DNA from: Methanococcoides vulcani
GTDB lineage: Archaea; Halobacteriota; Methanosarcinia; Methanosarcinales; Methanosarcinaceae
Length of the DNA: 64,000 bases
Direction of reading: 5' to 3'
Assembly: GCF_900111645.1 (NCBI RefSeq)
Contig: NZ_FOHQ01000004.1
Coordinates: 62,001 to 126,000, forward strand
Shown here piece by piece: positions 8,457 to 17,429 of this stretch. The notes beneath the pieces are model-generated. The model searched no databases and was not told the origin of the DNA. It saw nothing but the letters and a program-made list of their open reading frames with translations. The translations under genes and the position numbers were made by a program. Position 1 is the stretch's first letter. Every line of letters begins with the position of its first letter.

Positions 8457-10751
8457 TCAGCCATAGGCAGGCCCCTCTATCTCTCTGGATCTCTTGGTTT
8501 TCAGGTCGCCTTTAAGGTCTTCGTAATATTTCATGGTGTCAGACGTGACCGATGCTCCCGTCTCAGCGATCGCTTTCAGGAAATGCTTCTGTAAGACCTC
8601 TTTTGCCATTAGGTCTTCACGAAGAGCAAAGCGTCCTGCTTTTTTACAGACTGCTGCAATATCAGCTCCTGTGTACTTGTCTGTTGCAGTTACAAGTTCA
8701 TCTATATTGACATCACTTGCAAGTGCCATCTTTCTGGTATGGACCTCAAAAATCTTACGTCGGGTGACCAGATCAGGTACCGGAACAAGTATAAGTTCAT
8801 CAAATCTTCCCGGGCGGATCAGTGCCGGATCGATGATATCTGGTCTGTTCGTAGCACCTACGATCACAACACCGTGGAGCTCTTCAAGACCGTCAAGCTC
8901 TGAGAGTAGCTGGTTCACGATACGTTCGGTAACCTGTGGTTCTCCCATTGAACCGCCCCGTATGGGAGCAAGTGCATCAAGTTCATCAAGGAGAATGATG
9001 GATGGTGCTACCTGGCGTGCACGGGCGAACATCTCTGAGATGTGCTTTTCAGATTCCCCATACCACTTTGAAAGCAGATCACTTCCCTTTGCGGTTATAA
9101 AATTAGCATTAGATTCATGGGCGATGGCTTTTGCCAGCATTGTCTTACCGGTTCCCGGCGGCCCATACAGCAATACTCCCTTTGGAGGCTCCACTCCGAT
9201 ACGCTGGAACGATTCCGGATTTTTAAGAGGCCACTCAACAGCTTCTTTGAGCAGTTCCTTAACATCTTCCAGTCCTCCGACATCGTTCCATCCCACATTT
9301 GGCGTCTCGATCATGATCTCACGCATGGGGGATGGTTCCACATCCTTCTGAGCGATTTTAAAATCTTCTGATGTGACGATCAGCTTTTCAAGGATCTCTG
9401 CAGGGATATGTTCTTCTTCAAGGTTGATATGGGGAAGGACCTTCCTAAGAGAGCTCATTGCTGCTTCACGACAAAGTGCTGCTATGTCCGCTCCCACGAA
9501 ACCATATGTTGTTTCAGCCAGTGCCTTAAGGTCCACGTCATCTGCCAGTGGCATTCCACGGGTGTGTATCTGGAATATCTCCAGCCGTCCATCCTGATCA
9601 GGTACATGTAGCACTATCTCACGATCGAACCTTCCTGGACGGCGCAGGGCCAGGTCCAGGGCTTCCGGACGGTTGGTTGCACCTATGACGATGACGTTCT
9701 TCCGCTCCTTCAGGCCGTCCATCAATGAAAGAAGCTGTGAGACGACCCTTCTTTCGACCTCTCCGGTAACTTCTGCTCTCTTCGGTGCAATGGAATCGAT
9801 CTCATCAAGGAATATGATGGCTGGTGCATTCTGTTCGGCCTCATCGAATATCTCACGTATCTGGTGTTCGGATTCACCATAATATTTGGACATTATCTCG
9901 GGACCATTGATCGATATGAAATACGCATCGGACTCATTGGCAACTGCTCTTGCCAGCATGGTCTTGCCGGTCCCGGGCGGGCCATGCAACAACACACCTC
10001 TTGGAGGTTCGATTCCCAGCCTGTCAAATAGCTCCGGGTGCTTTAACGGAAGCTCGATTATTTCCCTTACTTTGGAAATAGCCGGTTTGATGCCTCCAAG
10101 GTCCTCATACATTACCGTAGGGATAGACTGCTCCGGCGGGAGCTCTACAGCTTCGGGTAGAAGCTGAAGTTCTGTCACATCAGTGATCTTGACGATGCCC
10201 TTTGGGGATGTTGAGACCACCTGCATTTTGATCTCACCCAGGCCGAACGAGTAATCAAAAATATCACTGAACATATCCTCGAGCATCATACTTCTGGCAG
10301 GGCTGTCCTTTGATCTCTTGAAATGTGTAGTAGAGATGAAATCCCCTTTTGATACGGTCCTGTTCCTGAAAACGGATGTAAGGATGTCACTTGAGGCTGA
10401 AATGTGCATACCTTTGCTCACAGGTGCAAGAGTGACATTAAGTGCTTCCTTCCACTCTGCTTTCCTGACCTCTACATAATCTCCAATGCTGATCTTTGCA
10501 TTGGCACGCATAAGGCCATCCATTCGGATGACATCAAGGCCGACGTCTGTCGGATCTGTATTTATCGCAAGTGCTGATGTTGCACGTCCTCCCTCGATCT
10601 GCACAACCTCATACTCCCCAACATCGATCTTTTCCCTGTGTGCCGGATCGATACGCACAATACCTTTACCCACATCTTCCTGGGATGCCTCAGCTACTTT
10701 TAATTTAATACTATCCCCGTTCGAATTGCTTTTCTCTACAATTGCTGCCAT
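8457..10751 (-). CDS. Cdc48/p97-type AAA ATPase (VAT)
   Basis: A 764-residue two-ring AAA protein, the archaeal VAT/Cdc48 unfoldase that extracts and unfolds proteins, probably feeding the proteasome. An N-domain of about 190 residues (double-psi barrel start [19 protein letters not shown]) is followed by D1 with [29 protein letters not shown] and the arginine-finger region RRPGRFDRE, then D2 with [34 protein letters not shown] and IRPGRFDEL. Both Walker A and B motifs are intact. The ATG at 10751 has GGGAGAT upstream and gives the family's usual start; an earlier frame adds 14 unlikely residues. Confidence 0.95.
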   Translation of the reverse strand: MAAIVEKSNSNGDSIKLKVAEASQEDVGKGIVRIDPAHREKIDVGEYEVVQIEGGRATSALAINTDPTDVGLDVIRMDGLMRANAKISIGDYVEVRKAEWKEALNVTLAPVSKGMHISASSDILTSVFRNRTVSKGDFISTTHFKRSKDSPARSMMLEDMFSDIFDYSFGLGEIKMQVVSTSPKGIVKITDVTELQLLPEAVELPPEQSIPTVMYEDLGGIKPAISKVREIIELPLKHPELFDRLGIEPPRGVLLHGPPGTGKTMLARAVANESDAYFISINGPEIMSKYYGESEHQIREIFDEAEQNAPAIIFLDEIDSIAPKRAEVTGEVERRVVSQLLSLMDGLKERKNVIVIGATNRPEALDLALRRPGRFDREIVLHVPDQDGRLEIFQIHTRGMPLADDVDLKALAETTYGFVGADIAALCREAAMSSLRKVLPHINLEEEHIPAEILEKLIVTSEDFKIAQKDVEPSPMREIMIETPNVGWNDVGGLEDVKELLKEAVEWPLKNPESFQRIGVEPPKGVLLYGPPGTGKTMLAKAIAHESNANFITAKGSDLLSKWYGESEKHISEMFARARQVAPSIILLDELDALAPIRGGSMGEPQVTERIVNQLLSELDGLEELHGVVIVGATNRPDIIDPALIRPGRFDELILVPVPDLVTRRKIFEVHTRKMALASDVNIDELVTATDKYTGADIAAVCKKAGRFALREDLMAKEVLQKHFLKAIAETGASVTSDTMKYYEDLKGDLKTKRSREIEGPAYG

Positions 10752-10922
10752 ATCCCTATCTCCCACAGATAATCTTAGTATATAATATAACAACTTCCAG
10801 TATTTATTATTGTTTGGAAGTGATGTGGGGGATTTTTCAAATGGTTTTGCAGGAATTACTTCAAAGACATGCTATCGATGACCTGCCAGATAACAAATAC
10901 CGATAAGAAAATGATAATTGAC

Positions 10923-10981
10923 CATGGTGTCAGGGTCGGCATAGTCCTTGATCCTGGAACATGGGAACTCTTCACATTCAA
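10923..10981 (-). pseudogene. DUF3795 gene fragment (60-bp copy)
   Basis: On the minus strand this segment encodes FECEEFPCSRIKDYADPDTM, a piece of the DUF3795 Cys-rich domain, with no start and no continuation. It is nearly identical in DNA to 12018-12079, inside the larger DUF3795 remnant, and differs at a few positions including AAG (Lys) where the other copy has TAG. It abuts the 3' end of the DMT transporter, whose last codons overlap it. Confidence 0.7.
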
Positions 10982-11844
10982 AATGAAAAAATTATAATTG
11001 CACCAAGTGTCATTATAGCAGCTCCAAAACCTTTTCTCCGAACGTTTGTCTCTTTGAATATCAGTATCCCGTATGCCACACTGAACAGTGCATTTAATCG
11101 TTTCACGGAAATGACGTATGGGACTATCTGCATGCTCAATGCAATATTTATTGATACAGCGATCAGGGCTATCACTATGCCGATCAGGATGAAAACGGGC
11201 AGATCATTGAAGTATGCGATTTTTATGTTGCTGGGCCTTTTGCATAGGGAGATTACAAGGAACGTTACGCTGATCAGCAAACATACGATCGATGTGCCAA
11301 AGAAGATGTCTGAATTTAGAACAACCAGTTTGTCGAAGTTCGATGAGATGCTGAACAGGAACGCAACGATCAGCATGTAGAGAGAACCCCTGTTCCTGAT
11401 GATCGCCCTTAGTGGGTCTAACATATTTTGCTGGTCGGTGGTCGAATTCAATACATAAGAGCCCGCAACGATCAGCATTATACCGAAAATGCCCTGTGAG
11501 GAAGGAAATTCACCAAGCATGATGAATGATGTTACTATCAGGAAAGCAGGTGTAAAGGAGATCATCGGGACGGTCAGGGACAGGTCTGTGATCTTCAGTG
11601 CCCTGTACGATAGAACAACGGCTATGACATTGAGCAGTGTGGTCGAGAACACAGACTGAAAAAAAGCATCTCCAAGGGGCGGAAATCCCTTGAACCAGGA
11701 AATGGTGAAAAGGATGACAAAACCAAAGAAGAACGTTCCGGTGGCAAGAACATACTGGTCAACCTCTTTGAGCAGTTTCTTGACCAGCATAAAATAAGTG
11801 GCGTCAAAAAAGGCACCCAGAACAGCAAAAAGGAACCAGATCAT
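10978..11844 (-). CDS. EamA/DMT-superfamily transporter
   Basis: A 288-residue drug/metabolite transporter with about ten membrane helices in two EamA repeats; the first starts MIWFLFAVLGAFFDATYFMLVKKLL, and each half ends in a long hydrophobic helix. The conserved region of repeat 1 is SLTVPMISFTPAFLIVTSFIMLGEFPSSQ; repeat 2 ends VKRLNALFSVAYGILIFKE. The last helix stops abruptly at GAIIIFSF, exactly where a DUF3795 fragment begins. A hydrophobic reading frame (IIIFLSVFVIWQVIDSM) is found beyond the fragment, suggesting the original C-terminus was displaced. Substrate unknown. Confidence 0.85.
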   Translation of the reverse strand: MIWFLFAVLGAFFDATYFMLVKKLLKEVDQYVLATGTFFFGFVILFTISWFKGFPPLGDAFFQSVFSTTLLNVIAVVLSYRALKITDLSLTVPMISFTPAFLIVTSFIMLGEFPSSQGIFGIMLIVAGSYVLNSTTDQQNMLDPLRAIIRNRGSLYMLIVAFLFSISSNFDKLVVLNSDIFFGTSIVCLLISVTFLVISLCKRPSNIKIAYFNDLPVFILIGIVIALIAVSINIALSMQIVPYVISVKRLNALFSVAYGILIFKETNVRRKGFGAAIMTLGAIIIFSF

Positions 11845-11892
11845 ATGAAATAATGATTGGTGATACTTTATCAGACTTTCCGCAAATGTCGA

Positions 11893-12247
11893 TCAATGTT
11901 GCTATGGTTTTAACGATGGTACTTTCTGCAGATGTATCTCATAACCTTCCCTGGCTTTTTGCACCTGTTCCTCAACCCATGGCTCAGATCCGATCTCCTT
12001 GAATCGCTCATACCTGTCCATGGTGTCAGGGTCGGCATAGTCCTAGGTCCTGGAACATGGTAACTCTTCACATTCAAAACAGATGGGTAACCCCTTTTCA
12101 GTACAGCATTCCCTTACCTCACACCAGGGTGGTCCTCCACACTGTCGGCACTCTGGACATGTTGCATTATCGATGAACCATTCTAATCCCTGCATAAATT
12201 GTTTGAAATCGAACTCCCCAATTACAATTTTTCTGAAAGTTAATTAA
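11893..12247 (-). pseudogene. Truncated DUF3795 protein gene with in-frame TAG
   Basis: Minus-strand translation gives EFDFKQFMQGLEWFIDNATC, then PECRQCGGPPWCEVRECCTE, then a block ending FECEELPCSRT, a TAG at 12045-12043, then DYADPDTMDRYERFKEIGS and a tail to about 11893. The spaced cysteines and the C-E-x-R-x-C-C core are those of DUF3795 zinc-finger-like proteins. The N-terminal Cys block and a start codon are missing (an in-frame TAA lies near 12245), so this is a 5'-truncated remnant whatever happens at the TAG. The partial copy at 10923-10981 has Lys at the TAG position. Confidence 0.75.
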
Positions 12248-12420
12248 ATTGATCGATGCGAGTATGCGGAGGTGTAGATGTTGGTTTGTTTTATGGTTCA
12301 ATGGTTGTATGAATGAGCAACAACTTTTAATATTTTTTAATCTCACGTCTATAAGGGTCGATCCTGTTGAATTAGGGAGAATCTCAGATATACTGTTAAC
12401 AAAAAGAAAGAGAACTTGCA

Positions 12421-12873
12421 ATGGAACCTATAATTGATGAAAACACAACATTATTAATTGTTGGAACTTTTCCTTCACAAATATCTCGGGATATAGGTCA
12501 ATACTATGGCAATCCCAGAAACCAGTTCTGGAAATTGTTGGGCAGTATACTTGATATCAATTTACAAGAATTGGAATATAATGGCAGAATCAGGGTTTTA
12601 CAGGAGCACAAAATAGGATTGTGGGACACTGTGAAAAGTTGCCAGATAAAAGGAAGTTCAGATCAGAGTATTCGCAATGAAGAGTATAATGACTTTTCTC
12701 ATCTGACCAACATCAAGAAGATCATATGCAATGGAAGCAAAGCAATGAAATTTATCAAACATTGCAATGTACCAGATGGTGTTTCTATTTCATCAGTTCC
12801 TTCTTCAAGCCCGGCGAGAGCCATAAAATTTTCTGAGAAATTAAAAGAATGGGGGGAAGAAATTGTTATTTAA
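12421..12873 (+). CDS. DNA-deoxyinosine (hypoxanthine-DNA) glycosylase, UDG family 6
   Basis: A 150-residue member of the uracil-DNA glycosylase superfamily. Motif 1 reads LIVGTFPSQISRDIGQYYGN followed by PRNQFWKLLG; the G-Q-Y-Y-G-N-P-R-N-Q-F-W block is characteristic of family 6 (HDG), first characterised from Methanosarcina barkeri, which removes hypoxanthine left by adenine deamination. Motif 3 is SSVPSSSPARA near the C-terminus. The enzyme starts base excision repair. The gene is the last chromosomal gene before the integrated element and is intact; its 3' end lies 100 bp from the attachment repeat. Confidence 0.88.
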   Translation: MEPIIDENTTLLIVGTFPSQISRDIGQYYGNPRNQFWKLLGSILDINLQELEYNGRIRVLQEHKIGLWDTVKSCQIKGSSDQSIRNEEYNDFSHLTNIKKIICNGSKAMKFIKHCNVPDGVSISSVPSSSPARAIKFSEKLKEWGEEIVI

Positions 12874-12972
12874 TTCATGTCAATAGAATAAAGTTTAATT
12901 TTAATCAATAAAATTTCTCAAAAACTCAAAGCTTCGCATCTCATAAATAACAACTTAGAAAAATAGTTAGAA

Positions 12973-12988
12973 TGGTGCTCCGGCCGGG
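12973..12988. repeat. Attachment-site repeat, integrase side
   Basis: The 16-bp sequence tggtgctccggccggg is identical to the 3' end of the tRNA-Glu gene at 37972-37987, but here there is no tRNA body next to it. It therefore marks the far junction of the integrated element. Confidence 0.9.
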
Positions 12989-13002
12989 GGTATCTGCAAA
13001 AG

Positions 13003-13043
13003 GTTTATAACCCCTTATATAAATATATAAGAGGTGTAATAGA
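13003..13043 (+). promoter_or_regulatory. Integrase promoter region
   Basis: Two overlapping TATA-like stretches, gtttataa (13003-13010) and cttatataaatatataag (13014-13031, nearly palindromic), lie just upstream of the integrase ATG. GAGGTG at 13031-13036 is the ribosome-binding site. The near-palindrome could also be an operator. Confidence 0.5.
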
Positions 13044-14267
13044 ATGACCCGCAATGTAGATGATGTCCACTCATACGATAGTGGCTATGAAAATGCATTG
13101 ATTAGGCTTGAAAAGCTTACTACCAGTGACAAAAACAAAACACTGGTAGAAAAGTTCGTTCGTTCTTGCAGAAGAAATGAACTTGCGAAAAGTACCATTA
13201 CTAACTACATAAATCTACTAAAAAGAATGATTCAAAGGTTGGAAGATATTGGATACACTGACGACCTTGATAAGCTCGACCAGGAGACTTTTGACTACTT
13301 GTTGTTCCATCTGGAGGATGATTGTGAGTTATCAAAGGGTGAGATACGCAATTACAAAAAATGCGTAAAGAAGTTCTTCAAAACGATTATGGATGAGGAT
13401 GGTGTGCCGCGTTGGGTACATGACCTTAAACTAAAATCCATTGAAACGCCGGTGCAACCTTCAGACCTTCCGACAAAGGAAGAAGTCGATGCAATGCTAA
13501 AAGCTTGCAAAAATGCAAGGGACAGAGCATTTTTAGCTATTCTTTGTGATGCAGGTCTGCGCATTGGAGCACTGGCATCTTGCAGGATTAAAAACGTTGA
13601 ATCCAACGAATATGGTTCAATGATATACATCAGCACCACAAGCAGGAGCAAGAAGACAACTCCACCTAAAGGTCTACCACTGACATGGTCATCCGGCTAT
13701 CTGCAACAGTGGATGGCTTTGCATCCACTAAGGGAAGACCCTGAAGCACCTCTATGGGTGACACTCACGGTCAAGAAGGAACCGATAAGCTACAATTCCA
13801 TAAGAGTGACCCTCAAAAGAATTGCTAAAAGGGCAGGTGTTACTAAAAACATTCACGCACACGTGTTTAGGCATTATGCTATAACCTGTTGGATATTGGA
13901 TGGTCTCAGTGAACAAATGATCAATTTTAGAGCGGGATGGGCTAAAAACAGCAAACAGATGTACACTATATATGCCAATTTCACTGACCAAGAAATGAAT
14001 GATTTGGTTTATGAAAAATATGGTCTTAAGACTAAAGATAAACGTCATGTGACCCTTAGCAACTGTCCACGCTGCAATAATGTTTTACAGGAGACTGATC
14101 GCTTCTGTAGCCAATGTAATCTTGTCCTTGACCATGAGATGAACAATAAAATGAATGAAATGAAGACGAAAGTTCCAACAGGTCTGAGTTTGTTACTATC
14201 TGATCCTGAAGTGCAGGCACTACTGGCTGAGAAGATGGGTAAAATAACAACTGGCACTGAGATTTAA
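13044..14267 (+). CDS. Tyrosine-type integrase with C-terminal zinc ribbon
   Basis: A 407-residue site-specific recombinase, the likely enzyme of integration and excision. The N-terminal SAM-like DNA-binding domain (residues 15-120) is followed by the catalytic domain: first Arg in LCDAGLRIGALASCRI, the H-x-x-R-H box as HVFRHYAITCWI, and the nucleophile Tyr in WAKNSKQMYTIYANF. After about residue 335 comes a zinc ribbon, NCPRCNNVL then RFCSQCNLV, common in haloarchaeal and methanogen integrases. It lies beside the left attachment repeat and is transcribed inward. A hairpin terminator follows the TAA stop. Confidence 0.93.
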   Translation: MTRNVDDVHSYDSGYENALIRLEKLTTSDKNKTLVEKFVRSCRRNELAKSTITNYINLLKRMIQRLEDIGYTDDLDKLDQETFDYLLFHLEDDCELSKGEIRNYKKCVKKFFKTIMDEDGVPRWVHDLKLKSIETPVQPSDLPTKEEVDAMLKACKNARDRAFLAILCDAGLRIGALASCRIKNVESNEYGSMIYISTTSRSKKTTPPKGLPLTWSSGYLQQWMALHPLREDPEAPLWVTLTVKKEPISYNSIRVTLKRIAKRAGVTKNIHAHVFRHYAITCWILDGLSEQMINFRAGWAKNSKQMYTIYANFTDQEMNDLVYEKYGLKTKDKRHVTLSNCPRCNNVLQETDRFCSQCNLVLDHEMNNKMNEMKTKVPTGLSLLLSDPEVQALLAEKMGKITTGTEI

Positions 14268-14268
14268 A

Positions 14269-14286
14269 GGAAGGGTAATCCCTTCC
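14269..14286 (+). terminator. Hairpin after the integrase
   Basis: ggaaggg - taat - cccttcc is a perfect 7-bp hairpin starting two bases after the integrase TAA and followed by T-rich DNA. It lies between the converging integrase and 46-aa genes, so it may serve both. Confidence 0.65.
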
Positions 14287-14306
14287 ATTTCTCCAAAATT
14301 CTTATT

Positions 14307-14447
14307 TTATGCCTTTGCAACAGATCTTTTTCCAACGATCTCTTTACAAGTTTCAATAACAGCTCTCTCTATTGGAGAGAAGAGCTTCAAAAACTGTTCA
14401 TCACAGGAAGCAAGTTCCTGAATTGTAGTATCTTCTGCAATATCCAT
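14307..14447 (-). CDS. Small hypothetical protein (46 aa)
   Basis: A short minus-strand frame with ATG at 14447 and TAA at 14309-14307. It encodes MDIAEDTTIQELASCDEQFL followed by KLFSPIERAVIETCKEIVGK and a basic end RSVAKA. The composition looks coding (acidic, helical, no hydrophobic run). It converges on the integrase. No family is recognised; small regulators at this place in integrative elements are common, but that is only a suggestion. Confidence 0.4.
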   Translation of the reverse strand: MDIAEDTTIQELASCDEQFLKLFSPIERAVIETCKEIVGKRSVAKA

Positions 14448-14554
14448 ATTTTTCACTTCATTTCCAAGGTACGCATTTCAAAAGCACATGCATCTGGAAT
14501 GGTGACTAATTCAGATACAATTCATTTGAAACTTTTGACTGTTTGGGTTTCTAC

Positions 14555-14684
14555 TATATAAATGGAGTGTCGTTGTCAATGCTATTTTTCGGAAAAAAGT
14601 TCGATGGCAATACATTTTTTCAAAAAGCAATCGTTGCCAGTGAAGCCTTTTTTGCAGCGTTGACAACCACAGTACATTTATATA
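14555..14684. promoter_or_regulatory. Paired inverted promoter/operator repeats
   Basis: A 28-bp sequence beginning tatataaatg and ending gttgtcaaygc occurs at 14555-14582 and, inverted, at 14657-14684 with 4 mismatches. Each copy starts with a TATA-like motif, so the pair looks like two opposed promoters or a duplicated operator upstream of the AbrB-like gene at 14759. The 74 bp between the copies encode nothing recognisable. Confidence 0.5.
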
Positions 14685-14758
14685 CTTCTTCATTTCTTGT
14701 ATTCAGTGTGGAAGTGTGCCATGCGTGCACATCCCAGATATCGCGAGAGTGATAAGAA

Positions 14759-14974
14759 ATGACTGAAAAATATATACAAAAAAATGAAAATGTCATAACC
14801 AGGAAGCTGTATTGCAGAACAGGTGCCGGCATGCGCGTGCAAATACCTGCAGTACTTGCAACTTTAGCAGGTCTGAAAGGTAACGAAGACGTCCAATTGG
14901 ACTTAGAGAACGGGAAGATTGTCATTACCCCCGTTTCAGATTTATTGGTAAAAGCTATGGAGATAAAATGTTAA
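14759..14974 (+). CDS. AbrB/SpoVT-like DNA-binding protein
   Basis: A 71-residue protein with a swapped-hairpin AbrB-type pattern: TRKLYCRTGAGMRVQIPAVL followed by ATLAGLKGNEDVQLDLENGK and IVITPVSD. Such proteins are transcription regulators, often autoregulatory, or antitoxins. No toxin gene adjoins it. Its 3' end overlaps the start of the helicase gene by 7 bp, so the two are translated together, and it may control element replication. The inverted repeats upstream at 14555-14684 are a plausible binding site. Confidence 0.7.
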   Translation: MTEKYIQKNENVITRKLYCRTGAGMRVQIPAVLATLAGLKGNEDVQLDLENGKIVITPVSDLLVKAMEIKC

Positions 14975-16302
14975 AGCAAAACAACGATGCAAAGAAGTGC
15001 AAGTTCGATGCATCGCGAAATAGGAATGATTCAATGACTGATTGTAACTCTTACCTTAAAAGTGTTTCCAAGGATGAAGCTATAGACATTAAAGCTGTAG
15101 CTGATGATATCTTGTCACACATTAGAGTCTTGCATATTCAAGAAACAGGCGAGACTTTGTATTATAAAGATGGAAGGTATGTCAAAAGTGGCGAATGGAT
15201 TATCAGAAGAGAAATCCAACGCCTCATCGGTTCTTATGCTGATGAAAAAACAAAAAGGGACATTATTTCATACATTTGTGATGAAACTCGAATCTCCAGA
15301 GATGATCTAGATTGTGACCCTGATGTCATCAACTTGGAAAATGTTCTGTATGATGTGAAGACTGGAGAATTCAGGGAACATAGTCCAGAATTCCTGTCAA
15401 CAATACAAATTCCAGTGGTTTATGTACCAGGCATGTCATGTCCTTTGATTATGAAAACACTGACAGAACTATTACCACCTGAAGATTTACAGATATGTTT
15501 GGAATTTTTAGGTTATTGTCTTACACCAAAGACCAACATGAAAAAGGCATTGATGCTCTTGGGTTTGGAAAACACTGGTAAATCTGTGTTAATGGACTTG
15601 GCGACATATTTCCTTGGAGTGGATAATACATCACGTATTTCGCTTCAAAAGATGTCATATGACAAATATGCCACTTCCAGATTTGATGGTACATTGTTAA
15701 ACTGCTATTCTGATATCGATTGGAAGAAAACTTCCAGCTTATCAGTTTTTAAGGAAGTAACTGGTGAACGTTTTGTGCATGCCGAAGAGAAATATGGCAC
15801 TTCATATGAGTTTAACAACATGACTAAACACATGTTTGCTGCAAGCCGTCTGCCACATGGAAAATACCTTGATTCTGTATTTTTGGACAGATGGTTGGTC
15901 ATTAATCTCAAACATCAGTACAAAGGCAAGGATGCTGATGTTGATCTTATTGACAAGCTCAACAAACCGGATGAATTATCAGGACTATTAAATTTGGTCT
16001 TAAATGCATTAAAAGGCTTGAGAGAGCGTGGTTACTTCAAGCATGCCGACAAGTCCGCAAAGATATTGGATGCACTGAGTAGTGATACAGCATCAGTCCA
16101 ATCATTTGTCAAGGATGTTGTAACTCGGAAAAAAGGACATTCAATTTACAAAAGTGATATGTATGCTGCATATGCGAACTGGTGTAATAGTTCTTTGATG
16201 GTACCAACTTCAAAGATTGGATTTGGAAGGGCTTTTTCAGGCTGCAGTTTCAATGGAGATAAAAATAAATGGCATAATTGCTCTTTAAAAGGGGAATATT
16301 AA
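14968..16302 (+). CDS. Phage/plasmid primase-helicase C-terminal type (D5/P4 family)
   Basis: A 444-residue protein with the D5_N/SF3 helicase arrangement of P4-family replication proteins: an N-terminal part of about 180 residues including LIMKTLTELLPPEDLQICLE (D5_N), Walker A as LMLLGLENTGKSVLMDLATY, Walker B region LNCYSDIDW, and sensor-like NMTKHMFAASRLPHG followed by FLDRWLVINL. It is shorter than full primase-helicases because there is no AEP/primase domain; the host primase may be used. It is the likely replication initiator helicase, directly upstream of origin-like repeats. Stop TAA is followed by a long T-run. Confidence 0.85.
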   Translation: MLKQNNDAKKCKFDASRNRNDSMTDCNSYLKSVSKDEAIDIKAVADDILSHIRVLHIQETGETLYYKDGRYVKSGEWIIRREIQRLIGSYADEKTKRDIISYICDETRISRDDLDCDPDVINLENVLYDVKTGEFREHSPEFLSTIQIPVVYVPGMSCPLIMKTLTELLPPEDLQICLEFLGYCLTPKTNMKKALMLLGLENTGKSVLMDLATYFLGVDNTSRISLQKMSYDKYATSRFDGTLLNCYSDIDWKKTSSLSVFKEVTGERFVHAEEKYGTSYEFNNMTKHMFAASRLPHGKYLDSVFLDRWLVINLKHQYKGKDADVDLIDKLNKPDELSGLLNLVLNALKGLRERGYFKHADKSAKILDALSSDTASVQSFVKDVVTRKKGHSIYKSDMYAAYANWCNSSLMVPTSKIGFGRAFSGCSFNGDKNKWHNCSLKGEY

Positions 16303-16348
16303 CTCCCTTTTTCTTTTTTTTGGAATCATCCTCGGATAGTCGCATTTT

Positions 16349-16521
16349 ATCTTTCCATCTATCTTTCCACAGAAAAAAATGCGATCAAACTGCAGAAGGA
16401 AAGATAGGCTCATTTTTTACTACTTTATTATAGATATATAATAAAAGATACAAATTTTGGCTCTATCTTTCCAATGGAAGTCCCCTTTCAGTTTTTTTCA
16501 TGGAAAGATAGATGGAAAGAT
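16349..16521. repeat. Origin-like inverted repeats
   Basis: atctttccatctatctttcca at 16349-16369 and its exact reverse complement at 16501-16521 form a perfect 21-bp inverted repeat, each arm itself a doublet of the octamer tctttcca. Single additional copies lie at 16397-16407 and 16463-16473, and the centre (16420-16460) is very AT-rich. Iterons around an AT-rich core beside the replicative helicase gene suggest a replication origin. The region 16303-16788 contains no gene. Confidence 0.55.
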
Positions 16522-16788
16522 AGAATTGATCTGACTATGTGTATTTTTATGTTGATATGGTGAATAGTCCTGGGTATCCTGATAGCTATCGAGTTTTATA
16601 GTGTAATATCTGAAAGCTCATATCGGCTTATATTCGCTTTTAGATCTCAAGATCATGGAATGCATTCATATGCCCTTGAAAGTTCAAATACGGTTGAATT
16701 TGATCCATAGAAACCAGTCTTTGCCAACGGATGACCCAAGGATATGGAACATTAACAATCTCGCAGATAAGGTGAAATTGAAAGATGA

Positions 16789-17091
16789 TTGAAAAATGTC
16801 ACCATGCTTGGAACCGGCGCGGCACCTGATTGCATAGGTGCGGCATTTGATCACATATATGATGAATTTGTAGAACTTACTGAAATTAATGTATATGAGT
16901 CATTTTATGTTGTGAAACTGAAGAAAATACCGATGGATGAATTATTTGATGTTCCTCCAGTATTTTATTTTTTCCAAATACTTTGGTATACTTGGGTATA
17001 TTTTAATGCCTACTGCTTCGGGTTTATAAACCAACATATATTATATATTTCGACAGACATCTACTTATTTTGGCTACCCTATTTATATTAG
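16789..17091 (+). CDS. Doubtful hypothetical ORF
   Basis: The first 57 codons (VTMLGTGAAPDCIGAAFDHI followed by an acidic-amphipathic stretch to KIPMDELFDVPP) look coding. The remainder is Tyr/Phe-rich, coincides with AT-rich promoter-like DNA and ends at a TAG. It may be a fragment of a larger gene. The start could be TTG 16789 or ATG 16804. No family is recognised. Confidence 0.2.
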   Translation: MKNVTMLGTGAAPDCIGAAFDHIYDEFVELTEINVYESFYVVKLKKIPMDELFDVPPVFYFFQILWYTWVYFNAYCFGFINQHILYISTDIYLFWLPYLY

Positions 17092-17429
17092 AAAATTAAT
17101 GTGGATGATGCGATTGCAAGTTTGAAATGAATTAGTAGAATAATATCATAAGACAAGATTAAATGCAAAAATCATGGCATATCCATAAGTAGGACTATTG
17201 TGAGTAGATCCTACCATGGAATAGCACCTGTAAGCAAGGTAAAGGTATGTGAAATCTCCTATATTAATTATTTCATACCTTGAGCTGTTTCTATGGATAA
17301 GCTGGTTATCACCAAGAGCGGTAGCCTTTGATTTTCCACAACTTGTTAGAGAAAATGATGTTATATCTACAATAATTCGGGACTTAGTCGAATAGAAACA
17401 CATCGAAAAAATACAATGAGTGATAAAAT
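17092..17429. other. Gene-poor stretch with decayed coding traces
   Basis: Short plus-strand frames (for example one ending in the residues IIRDLVE near 17395) are separated by stops and frame changes. An 85-codon minus-strand frame crosses them without coding character. I see no intact gene here. Confidence 0.35.

Noticed and set aside
8533-9351. Long plus-strand ORF inside the Cdc48 gene
   Set aside because: Shadow frame antisense to a highly conserved AAA protein, Ser-rich and without a family.
11893-12247. DUF3795 gene as a further functional amber-containing gene
   Set aside because: It also lacks its N-terminal Cys block and a start codon, so it is a remnant regardless of TAG decoding.
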